A stretch of DNA of 13,033 nucleotides. Origin: Methylacidiphilaceae bacterium UBA1321. GTDB taxonomy: Bacteria > Verrucomicrobiota > Verrucomicrobiia > Methylacidiphilales > UBA1321. Each line of letters starts with the position of its first letter. Positions within the stretch are counted from its first letter, which is position 1. A program made the position numbers and the translations under genes. Below are positions 1 through 5,753 of this stretch, piece after piece. Below the pieces are notes generated by a model. The model had not been told where the DNA came from and ran no database searches. It saw nothing but the letters and a program-made list of their open reading frames with translations. Location of the stretch: positions 8,511 through 21,543 of the forward strand of contig DBTH01000037.1 of assembly GCA_002306945.1 (NCBI GenBank), written 5' to 3'.

Positions 1-23
1 CTTAAGGAAATCATTTCCTTAAG
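1..23. repeat. Perfect 10-bp inverted repeat
   Basis: CTTAAGGAAA and TTTCCTTAAG flank a 3-nt centre (TCA), giving a perfect 10-bp stem. It lies just beyond the hairpin that follows the secreted-protein gene. It could be a second terminator stem or one end of a palindromic repeat; the window starts exactly here, so its left context is unknown. Confidence 0.6.
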
Positions 24-33
24 CAGGCGGTTT

Positions 34-50
34 GGAGGACGGAGTCCTCC
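34..50 (-). terminator. Hairpin after the secreted-protein gene
   Basis: GGAGGAC and GTCCTCC form a 7-bp GC-rich stem with a 3-nt loop, 3 bp beyond the TGA stop of the minus-strand gene. There is no T-tract, so this would be an atypical intrinsic terminator or an RNA 3'-end stabiliser rather than a textbook terminator. Confidence 0.4.
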
Positions 51-53
51 ATC

Positions 54-560
54 TCAGGGAACGACGATGCTGACGCTTTGAATCCAGGCGCTCGGCTTGT
101 CGGAGGCGACAATTTTTTTCAACGCGAGCCCGTTCCATTCGTTGGGGAGATCGACGGGGATGTCGACGGTGACGACGGTATTTTTCGGTGCGTCCGCGGG
201 AATCTGGAGTTTATGGACGAGCGGTTCGCTGCCTTCTTTTTTGATGTAGGCAGCATAGGAGGCGGTCTCGCCGTCTTCGACGTAAATCTTGAAGCGGACG
301 ATCACTTTTCCGGCAGGAGCGGGCAGGCCGAACCAGAAATTCACAAATCCCCACTGGGACATCGTGCCGACGACGCGCGCGACATTGCCGACTTCGGGAA
401 GGTTTTTGACTTCGATCTGTTTTTTGTCGAGGGCCTTTGCGCCGCCCGCTGTCATGGCGGCTTCGCCGGGGACAGTCTGGTGAACGGTCTCGGCGCTGGC
501 GGTGTCATTGACCAGCAGGCAAACTGCCAAAGCGGTAATCAGGGTGCTGAGTGTTTTCAT
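54..560 (-). CDS. Small secreted protein of unknown function
   Basis: The 168-residue product is not recognised as a named family. It begins with a clear Sec signal peptide: Lys2, a hydrophobic core at about residues 4-17, and an ASA cleavage site near residue 23. The mature part, about 145 residues, is rich in alternating hydrophobic and polar residues, with strands such as VIVRFKIYVEDG, VVTVDIPVDLP and the C-terminal IQSVSIVVP. It has no cysteine, so it is probably a small beta-sandwich exported to the periplasm or outside. A ligand- or carbohydrate-binding role is only an inference from the fold impression and from being the last gene behind a LacI regulator and a lyase-like gene. The gap to the upstream gene is 108 bp. 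The start is the ATG directly before the signal peptide; only a weak purine stretch (AAAGAAAG) precedes it. A hairpin follows the stop. The export call is firm, the function is open. Confidence 0.75.
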   Translation of the reverse strand: MKTLSTLITALAVCLLVNDTASAETVHQTVPGEAAMTAGGAKALDKKQIEVKNLPEVGNVARVVGTMSQWGFVNFWFGLPAPAGKVIVRFKIYVEDGETASYAAYIKKEGSEPLVHKLQIPADAPKNTVVTVDIPVDLPNEWNGLALKKIVASDKPSAWIQSVSIVVP

Positions 561-668
561 GGGATGGGACTTTCTTTGTTTGGGGTTGGGTTGGAGTTGT
601 AAAAAGAGTGGCGAGGGGAGGGGGATGTCTGTTTGGGAAAAAGTTCAAATCGCCAGGGCCGGCGCGCG

Positions 669-1802
669 TCAACTTGTGCGGGCGACGAGTTGATCGACCG
701 ATACCAGCGCCAGATCGACGCTGCCGCGGACATTGGTGGTGTAACAGATGTAGCGGTCGCCAGCGCAGAATTGGGGATGCGGATGGATGTGATAGGTGCT
801 GCGTGGATACGGAAGCATCGGGAGATCGGAGACGATGTCGATTTCCTTTCCCGTGGCGATGTTATAGAAGGCGATGCTGAATTGATCCCGCACCGGGCTG
901 ATGTCGCCGACCAGATAGCGGCCTTGACGGTCGCAATGGGAATGGGTGTGTCCATGAGTCCAGACGGTGGTTTGTTGACCGGTGTGGATGTTGACCTTTT
1001 CCGTGCCCCGACGGTAGTCGATGTACCAGACGTGTTCGCCGTCGGCGTCCCACCATTCGTGTCCGCGCCAATCGGAGGAAAGCGGCGCGTCGGGACAAAG
1101 CGGACGCGCTTTCTCACCACGGTGAATGAGCCACAAGCGATCCTGCGTTTGCCCTTTTTCGCCTGAGGACGGATCGAACCAGCCGTCCTGCGCGGTGAGC
1201 ATGACGTCGGCATCGGTGGGGCTGAATTGTGTGTGGTTGTGGCAGGTGTCGAAGGTCTGCCAGAGGTGGAATGGACTGGCGCCGTCGAGCGGGAGGTCGC
1301 CAAGAAACCACTGGTTGCCGATCTGTGCGTCGATGGCGAAGGATTTTCCGTCTGCGGAACGAGTCAGATGCGTGGCCAGTCGCAAGGGCCTCCGGTTGTT
1401 GGCCAATTCGGTCGGGAAGCAAGCTACCCGGCTGGCGGTGTCATTGGGCAAGGGACCGCGTTTCCAGATTTCGAGTCCGGTCGTCCAGTAGACTTCGCCG
1501 GTGTTTGGATCGACATGGGGCGATGCGTCCATGAACTGCGTCTCAGGAAAATGACGCAGGGTCTGTTCGGTAAAATCGACCACGGCGAGTTGCCGTCCGT
1601 AGTAGGCGTCTCCGCCGGGAGGAAAAGCGCAGTAGAGCCAAAGGAAACGGCCGTCGGCGGTCAGGCTCGGATTGGTGAAATAGAACGACTGCTGGATCGG
1701 GGCGATGCGCTTCGACAGGATCAGGCTTTCAACGTGCGAAACCGGATCGTTCCAGCGGGTGAACAGGGGCGAGGATTCAATGAAGGGAAGACTCATGGAC
1801 AA
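669..1802 (-). CDS. Oligogalacturonate-lyase-like (PL22-type) beta-propeller protein
   Basis: The 377-residue product resembles the PL22 oligogalacturonate lyase fold, a seven-bladed propeller with a His-rich metal site that cleaves short unsaturated pectin fragments in the cytoplasm. Visible marks are CHNHTQFSP (187-195), RGHEWW (246-251), HGHTHSH (283-289) and HIHPHPQF (338-345), which fit the His/Gln metal ligands known for this family, plus repeated blade motifs such as 'DGRFLWLY' and 'DGEHVWYID'. Length fits PL22 (about 380-390). There is no signal peptide, consistent with a cytoplasmic enzyme. The opening differs from classical lyases, so the substrate may not be galacturonate. The longest start is a TTG at 1802; an ATG two codons in, at 1796, is equally possible. 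Either start lies inside the 3' end of LacI regulator 1, so translation is probably coupled. No good Shine-Dalgarno sequence is visible. Fold is fairly sure; substrate is not. Confidence 0.7.
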   Translation of the reverse strand: MSMSLPFIESSPLFTRWNDPVSHVESLILSKRIAPIQQSFYFTNPSLTADGRFLWLYCAFPPGGDAYYGRQLAVVDFTEQTLRHFPETQFMDASPHVDPNTGEVYWTTGLEIWKRGPLPNDTASRVACFPTELANNRRPLRLATHLTRSADGKSFAIDAQIGNQWFLGDLPLDGASPFHLWQTFDTCHNHTQFSPTDADVMLTAQDGWFDPSSGEKGQTQDRLWLIHRGEKARPLCPDAPLSSDWRGHEWWDADGEHVWYIDYRRGTEKVNIHTGQQTTVWTHGHTHSHCDRQGRYLVGDISPVRDQFSIAFYNIATGKEIDIVSDLPMLPYPRSTYHIHPHPQFCAGDRYICYTTNVRGSVDLALVSVDQLVARTS

Positions 1803-2835
1803 GGGGAGTTTCGGCGGGAGTGGTTTGACCTGGGGCGAATTTCGCGGGCATCAAAACGAGTTGCGGCGGATCCTTGGGATGTCCCATCCGGTAGGAGAGT
1901 TGTTGCAGCGCGTTGTAACCGATCCTTTTGCTGTCGACTTCGGTGGAAGTGAGCAACGGGAGATTGACGCGGCGGAAGCTGGGATGACGATGGTAACCCG
2001 TGATGGAAATCTCCTCGGGAATCCGTATCCCGCGCTGTAGTAATTCCGCACAAAGATCGTAGCCGATAAAGTCGTCGGCGCAGATCCAGCCGCTCACGCC
2101 CTCGGACAAGGCGGCGACGATCCGTTCGCTCGACAAATGAATTTGCTCCGGGGTTTGCGGCAACCGGATCTGGAGGAGATTTTCCGGGGAGACTTTGATC
2201 CGGTGCGCGAAGGCGGCTTCCAGAAACGCAGCGAGACGGGAACGCGACCAGCTTACATGGGCGTCCCATCCGAGGAATCCGAGCTTGTGATGACCGGTGG
2301 CTTTCAGGTGTCTGACCAGTGAAAGCATGCCGCCGGTGTGATCGATGCTCATGACGTCGACCGGGGCATTCGGGTAGGTGTGAACGATGGAAACGGTGGG
2401 GAACTTGCGGAATATTTTTTCTCCCACTTCGTTGGGCCAGCGGTAAATCAGGATCACGCCCGAGATCAATTCCTCACGCAGGCTCATCGGCAGGTTCTGC
2501 GGCGCGAGCAATTCCCGGCTATCGATTTCCGCGACGTGATGAAAATGGAGTGAGATGTCGAGTTCGAGCGAGGCCTGGCTCAAGCCCGTCATATAACCCG
2601 CCGGAGTTTCATCGCCGACGGTCAGAGCCAGAACGTGTTTGGTTTCCATCCGGGCCGATTCGTGTCGGCGGGGACGGACGGTGTAACCGAGAGCCCTGGC
2701 TTCACGCAGTACCTTCGAACGGGTCTTGGGGTGAATGCCCGGCAAGTCGCGCAAAGCCCGCGAGACGGTGGAAACGGCAACTCCTGTTCGTTTCGCAATA
2801 TCATCCAGACCAATGGTGGATGCGGAGGTAATCAT
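1777..2835 (-). CDS. LacI-family transcriptional regulator 1
   Basis: This is a 352-residue LacI/GalR repressor. The N-terminal helix-turn-helix (about 9-58) contains LDDIAKRTGVAVSTVSRAL, the canonical DNA-reading element, followed by the hinge region. The remainder is a periplasmic-binding-protein-like sugar sensor: GVILIYRW, SIDHTGGMLSLVRHL, GHHKLGFLG, GWICADDFIGYDLCAELL and EEISITGYHRHP are in the usual order. Such proteins bind palindromic operators as dimers and are released or activated by a sugar ligand. It heads a transcript with the lyase-like gene, which overlaps its last 26 bases. Its promoter region, from 2836 to about 2976, is very AT-rich and shares an element with the promoter of the surface-protein gene. 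It is clearly paralogous to the regulator at 4185-5222. The ligand is unknown; a uronic acid or oligosaccharide is a guess from the neighbours. Confidence 0.93.
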   Translation of the reverse strand: MITSASTIGLDDIAKRTGVAVSTVSRALRDLPGIHPKTRSKVLREARALGYTVRPRRHESARMETKHVLALTVGDETPAGYMTGLSQASLELDISLHFHHVAEIDSRELLAPQNLPMSLREELISGVILIYRWPNEVGEKIFRKFPTVSIVHTYPNAPVDVMSIDHTGGMLSLVRHLKATGHHKLGFLGWDAHVSWSRSRLAAFLEAAFAHRIKVSPENLLQIRLPQTPEQIHLSSERIVAALSEGVSGWICADDFIGYDLCAELLQRGIRIPEEISITGYHRHPSFRRVNLPLLTSTEVDSKRIGYNALQQLSYRMGHPKDPPQLVLMPAKFAPGQTTPAETPLVHESSLH

Positions 2836-2926
2836 AGAAATCGAATCGCGGTGAATTCAGTCGTCGAGCCGACTTTTGTAGGCCGATAGAGATTAAAATA
2901 GCAAATTTCGGTTGATTGAAAAGAAA

Positions 2927-2949
2927 ATTATAGCAAAAAATAGATAAAT
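2927..2949 (-). promoter_or_regulatory. Candidate promoter/operator of LacI regulator 1
   Basis: On the minus strand this reads ATTTATCTATTTTTTGC directly followed by TATAAT, a perfect -10 preceded by a TGC extension (2927-2935). The -35 is weak. The upstream part is the same sequence as that filling the spacer of the promoter at 5698-5725, apart from one extra T. A further TTTGCTAT copy lies at 2898-2905, and TTTGCAAA, an 8-bp palindrome, at 2969-2976. Confidence 0.5.
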
Positions 2950-3011
2950 TATAAAAATGTTGCCGCTATTTGCAAAGTCATCTCGATGGAACTCTATTGG
3001 GCTTCGGGAGG

Positions 3012-4094
3012 TTAAGAACCGACATTGACGGGTTCACCCGTTTGGGCGGAACGGTTCGAGGCGCTCAACAGGCGCAATCCGAAGAGGATCGACTCGATTT
3101 CCGATTCGCTTGTTCCGGCCTTGTTGCGCATGGCCCGGTGGAAGGTTTCCCACTGATACCAGCCGCACCATTGCCCCGGCTGCGTACGCACTTCGCGGCG
3201 CAGGGACGGCGTTTGCAATTCGAGCGCGGCGGAGTGGGTTTCGCCGGAAGTGCCGGGAGTTCGTTCCACCCAGCGCCGGATCGTGGCGTTCTCATAATTG
3301 AGGGTGACCTGATCTCGATACGATTGCCCGTCGTTGACGCAGAACGAGGCGAAGATATGGCCCAGCGCGCCGTTGCGGTAGCGAATGCCGACTTGTGCGT
3401 GGTCGGCGGTGGGGCGTCCGGTGAAGAGCCGCGAATGCATGACGTGGACGGATTCGGGTTGACCCAGTAGCGCGGCGAATTCGTTGAAGAAATAGATGCC
3501 GAGGCGAATCAGCGGAGCCGCCTGGCAGGCAGAGGGGTTGTCGTACCAGGAACCGTCTGCGGTTTCCCGGTAATGCGCCCAGGTTTCAGCACGCATTGCC
3601 AGTGGACGTCCGAGGGAGAATTCCTCCTGCCAGGCGACGATTTGCCGGATGTCGGGCATTGGGGTGGGTGTGGGGGAATTGAGCTGGACAACGCGACCGA
3701 GACGGGCGGCTTCCTGAAGAACGTCGTGAGCCGCATCGACATCGTTTTCAAACGGCTTGGTGGTCAGGACATCCTTGCCCGCCCGGATGACCTCGCGAAT
3801 CAACTTGGCTCGATGAGCCGGTCCCATGAACAACCCGATGGCGTCGATCTCCGGGTCGGCCAGCAAGGAATCCCAATCGCTCAGGGGAACGCCGAGACGT
3901 TGCGAAACTTCCGCGCCTTTCTGGGCATTGGAATCACAGACCTTGACGACTTCGATGAACGGATTGTCGGCGTTGATCCGTTCGGCAATATAACCGCCCC
4001 AACGGAGACCGACCATGCCGAGACGGACTTTGCGATTGAGCGGGGAGGAAGCGGAAATAGAAATTTTGGGGTTGGAAGAGGGGTTTGTTTGCAT
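3012..4094 (-). CDS. Gfo/Idh/MocA-family oxidoreductase
   Basis: The 360-residue product is an NAD(P)-dependent sugar or polyol dehydrogenase-type enzyme. After a roughly 20-residue polar leader comes the Rossmann strand KVRLGMVGLRWGGYIAE (22-38), where the usual GxGxxG is altered to GLRWGG. The family KP motif is TTKPF (111-115), with Lys113 the expected catalytic lysine. The second catalytic segment reads RLGIYFFNEF (197-206): the usual His is Tyr201, as in glucose-fructose oxidoreductase-like members, and the preceding Asp is replaced by Arg. The C-terminal domain ends with WYQWETFHRAMRN and a typical helix. The leader is not a Sec or Tat signal, so the protein is probably cytoplasmic. It lies 90 bp downstream of LacI regulator 2 and 176 bp upstream of LacI regulator 1, and probably converts a sugar or uronic acid released by the neighbouring enzymes. 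Family is sure, substrate unknown. Confidence 0.9.
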   Translation of the reverse strand: MQTNPSSNPKISISASSPLNRKVRLGMVGLRWGGYIAERINADNPFIEVVKVCDSNAQKGAEVSQRLGVPLSDWDSLLADPEIDAIGLFMGPAHRAKLIREVIRAGKDVLTTKPFENDVDAAHDVLQEAARLGRVVQLNSPTPTPMPDIRQIVAWQEEFSLGRPLAMRAETWAHYRETADGSWYDNPSACQAAPLIRLGIYFFNEFAALLGQPESVHVMHSRLFTGRPTADHAQVGIRYRNGALGHIFASFCVNDGQSYRDQVTLNYENATIRRWVERTPGTSGETHSAALELQTPSLRREVRTQPGQWCGWYQWETFHRAMRNKAGTSESEIESILFGLRLLSASNRSAQTGEPVNVGS

Positions 4095-4105
4095 GTTAAT
4101 TCTCT

Positions 4106-4124
4106 AAAATTGCGGAAATTTGCC
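4106..4124 (-). promoter_or_regulatory. Operator-like element before the oxidoreductase
   Basis: The plus strand carries AATTGCGGAAATTTGC at 4108-4123, ending 14 bp from the oxidoreductase ATG. A closely related sequence, AATTGCGAAAAATTGC, lies at 5259-5274 in front of LacI regulator 2; 14 of 16 positions match. This suggests a common binding site. No protein has been tied to it. Confidence 0.35.
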
Positions 4125-4133
4125 AATGGGAAC

Positions 4134-4158
4134 AAAAAGAAAACACGAGGGAGTTTTC
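4134..4158 (-). terminator. Weak intrinsic-terminator-like hairpin after LacI regulator 2
   Basis: Read on the minus strand, GAAAAC, an 8-nt loop, GTTTTC and then TTTTT make a 6-bp AT-rich stem followed by a T run. It sits in the 90-bp gap between LacI regulator 2 and the oxidoreductase gene and could partly separate their expression. The stem is weak, so read-through is likely. Confidence 0.35.
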
Positions 4159-4184
4159 AGGTGGTTGCGGGCGTTAACGAATGG

Positions 4185-5222
4185 TTAATGGGCCGGTTCA
4201 GGGGCGGTTGTCTGACCCTGATAGAATTTCGGCGGGACCAGAATGCTCAACGGCGCGTCTTCGGGATGGTCGAGGCGATAGGAGAGTCGGCGCAGGGCGT
4301 TGATGCCGAGAACCTCTTCGTTGACGGTGGTAGTGGTCAGTTCGGGCAGGGTCGACGGCGGGAAATGTCCCTTGTGGAATCCGGTGATGGAAACCTGCTC
4401 GGGAATCTTGATGTCTCGTTCGAGCATGGCTGCGCAAAGGGAATAAGCGATCACGTCGTCGGCACAAACCCAGGCGCGGACACCCTGGTTGATCTTTTGC
4501 GCAACGCGGTTGTAGAGCTCGTCGTTTTTATACGGGAACTTGGCCATGGCGTGACGGTCGTCGACGCCCAGCACGTTGTCGAGGTCGAGCGGCAATTCGA
4601 GCGCGATGAGCGCTTCTGCGTAAGCGCCGAAACGGGAACGCGCCCAGGTCGATTCGGAATTGAGTCCGAAGAATCCGATCTGGCGGTGACCGTTGGCCTG
4701 CAAATGGCGGATCAGGGAGACCATTCCGCTGACGTGATCAATGCCGATCAGGTCGACGGGGAGATTGGGGTACTGTACGATCATCGACAAGGTGGGCCAT
4801 TTGCGGCTGAGGGCCTCGACCACTTCCTCGGGCCATTGATAGAAAAGGATGATGCCCGACACCAGCCCCATCCGCATCAGGTGCGGCTGGAATTTCGGAT
4901 CGAGAATGTGACGGCTCTCGGCATGGGAAAAGAGATGGGACATCAGTGAGAAGTTGAATTGCAACGAGGCTTGGCTCATGCCCGAAAGGTAGGCGACGGG
5001 AACCTCGCCGCTGACGGTGAGGGTGAGAATATTGCGCGGGGGCTGCGAATCGTGTTTGCGTTTGCGCGGGGCGATGTAGCCCATCGCTTTGGCTTCTTCC
5101 AGAATCCTGTTTCGCGTGGTCGGATGGATGCCGGGCAGGTCGCGCAGGGCGCGGGAAACGGTCGATACGGCAATGCCGAGCTTGTGCGCAATGTCCTCAA
5201 GAGCGACGGGCGTGGATGTCAT
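4185..5222 (-). CDS. LacI-family transcriptional regulator 2
   Basis: This is a 345-residue LacI/GalR repressor. The DNA-binding part is at about 7-52 (VALEDIAHKLGIAVSTVSRAL, then RDLPGIHP) and is followed by a sugar-sensor domain with GIILFYQWP, IGIDHVSGMVSLIRHLQANGHRQIGFFG, RAWVCADDVIAYSLCAAML and EQVSITGFHKGH. It parallels LacI regulator 1 along its whole length, including the C-terminal 'P.KF..GQTT' ending, so the two are duplicates. The start chosen is the ATG at 5222, giving MTSTPVALEDIA, the normal LacI beginning. An upstream in-frame ATG at 5342 would add 40 residues of implausible hydrophobic sequence. No clear Shine-Dalgarno sequence precedes it. It is the first gene of the leftward cluster and is divergent from the surface-protein gene. 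Ligand unknown. Confidence 0.93.
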   Translation of the reverse strand: MTSTPVALEDIAHKLGIAVSTVSRALRDLPGIHPTTRNRILEEAKAMGYIAPRKRKHDSQPPRNILTLTVSGEVPVAYLSGMSQASLQFNFSLMSHLFSHAESRHILDPKFQPHLMRMGLVSGIILFYQWPEEVVEALSRKWPTLSMIVQYPNLPVDLIGIDHVSGMVSLIRHLQANGHRQIGFFGLNSESTWARSRFGAYAEALIALELPLDLDNVLGVDDRHAMAKFPYKNDELYNRVAQKINQGVRAWVCADDVIAYSLCAAMLERDIKIPEQVSITGFHKGHFPPSTLPELTTTTVNEEVLGINALRRLSYRLDHPEDAPLSILVPPKFYQGQTTAPEPAH

Positions 5223-5256
5223 GACACTGGTTAATGTAAGGAAAAAGAAATAAAAT

Positions 5257-5275
5257 GCAATTGCGAAAAATTGCG
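5257..5275 (-). promoter_or_regulatory. Operator-like element before LacI regulator 2
   Basis: GCAATTGCGAAAAATTGCG contains an 8-bp palindrome (GCAATTGC, 5257-5264) and two direct copies of ATTGCG (5260-5265 and 5270-5275), 10 bp apart. It lies 35-53 bp upstream of the ATG and matches the element before the oxidoreductase, which makes autoregulation a reasonable inference. Confidence 0.35.
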
Positions 5276-5440
5276 TACACCATTTTCCATGTCGAATTTC
5301 TTCTCCCGGATGGTGAGGATTGATGGAATAGAGCTGAGTCAATTACCGACAAATTCCCTGCTATTCCTCCCCGGCAAACGCCCGAAGCAGTGCAATACGA
5401 GGCCGCGTTACGGGTATTCGTTGGGTTCAAAAAACGATTT

Positions 5441-5484
5441 AGAGCATGCGTTTGTAATATTTTTGTAATGAGAGCATTGCGTTG
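5441..5484. repeat. Phased short direct repeats
   Basis: AGAGCATGCGTTTG (5441-5454) recurs as AGAGCATTGCGTTG (5471-5484), exactly 30 bp on. Between them TTTGTAAT occurs at 5451-5458 and 5462-5469, 11 bp apart. Spacings near whole DNA turns would fit tandem protein-binding sites on one face of the helix. Confidence 0.45.
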
Positions 5485-5646
5485 ATTAAGAAATAGGAAT
5501 TTAACCCTTCGCCGCGAGCGATTTGCATCACATGAAGGAGGTGACGTCCGCCAAGACATCGTCAATTGAGACCTCAGGCCCCGCTTAAAGGACGAAGTGA
5601 TACTCAAAAATAAATGAAACCCCCGCGCCAATTTCGCAGAAATGAA

Positions 5647-5662
5647 ATTTTCAATTGAAAAT
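5647..5662. promoter_or_regulatory. Perfect 16-bp palindrome, candidate operator
   Basis: ATTTTCAATTGAAAAT is perfectly self-complementary over 16 bp and lies 35 bp upstream of the -35 box of the surface-protein promoter. Dimeric regulators commonly bind such even palindromes. The centre is AATT, not the CG usual for LacI-family operators, so the binder may be another protein. Confidence 0.45.
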
Positions 5663-5675
5663 AGACGGCAAGTTT

Positions 5676-5721
5676 TAGCAAAAAATAAATAATGTTATTG
5701 ACGATTTATCTATTTTTGCTA
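5676..5721. repeat. AT-rich inverted repeat over the promoter
   Basis: TAGCAAAAAATAAAT (5676-5690) and, in inverse orientation, ATTTATCTATTTTTGCTA (5704-5721) form an imperfect inverted repeat with a 13-bp centre. The right arm fills the spacer of the rightward promoter, so a protein bound there would block RNA polymerase. Confidence 0.55.
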
Positions 5722-5725
5722 TCAC
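5698..5725 (+). promoter_or_regulatory. Promoter of the PEP-CTERM gene
   Basis: TTGACG (5698-5703) and TATCAC (5720-5725) are separated by 16 bp, and TGC before the -10 gives an extended -10. A start near 5732 would leave a leader of about 22 nt. AAAGG (5741-5745) lies 8 nt before the ATG and may act as the ribosome-binding site. Confidence 0.5.
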
Positions 5726-5753
5726 CGAATTATCCTCCACAAAGGCCATTCCT

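Larger units (their letters stand above)
5223..5753. other. Gene-free divergent regulatory region
   Basis: This 531-bp stretch separates LacI regulator 2 (leftward) from the surface-protein gene (rightward). No credible coding sequence was found. It holds an operator-like element near LacI 2 (5257-5275), phased direct repeats (5441-5484), a perfect palindrome (5647-5662) and an inverted repeat over the rightward promoter (5676-5725). Its AT-richness contrasts with the flanking genes. Confidence 0.7.

Noticed and set aside
4174..4188. TTAAC-GAATG-GTTAA inverted repeat over the LacI 2 stop codon
   Set aside because: The 5-bp AT-rich arms are too weak to claim as terminator or operator.
3573..4949. 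458-codon plus-strand frame across the oxidoreductase and LacI 2
   Set aside because: It spans two well-supported minus-strand genes and the gap between them, and has no family features.
5223..5342. 40-residue N-terminal extension of LacI regulator 2
   Set aside because: LacI proteins begin a few residues before the helix-turn-helix, and the extension is unrelated hydrophobic sequence overlapping the regulatory element.
5532..5588. 18-codon frame starting ATG-AAG-GAG-GTG
   Set aside because: Its only remarkable part is the Shine-Dalgarno-like string inside it, and it lacks a ribosome-binding site of its own; nothing supports translation.
5197..5631. 144-codon minus-strand frame in the divergent gap
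   Set aside because: It overlaps the LacI 2 start in another frame, has no family likeness and covers the operator-like elements. It was judged non-coding.
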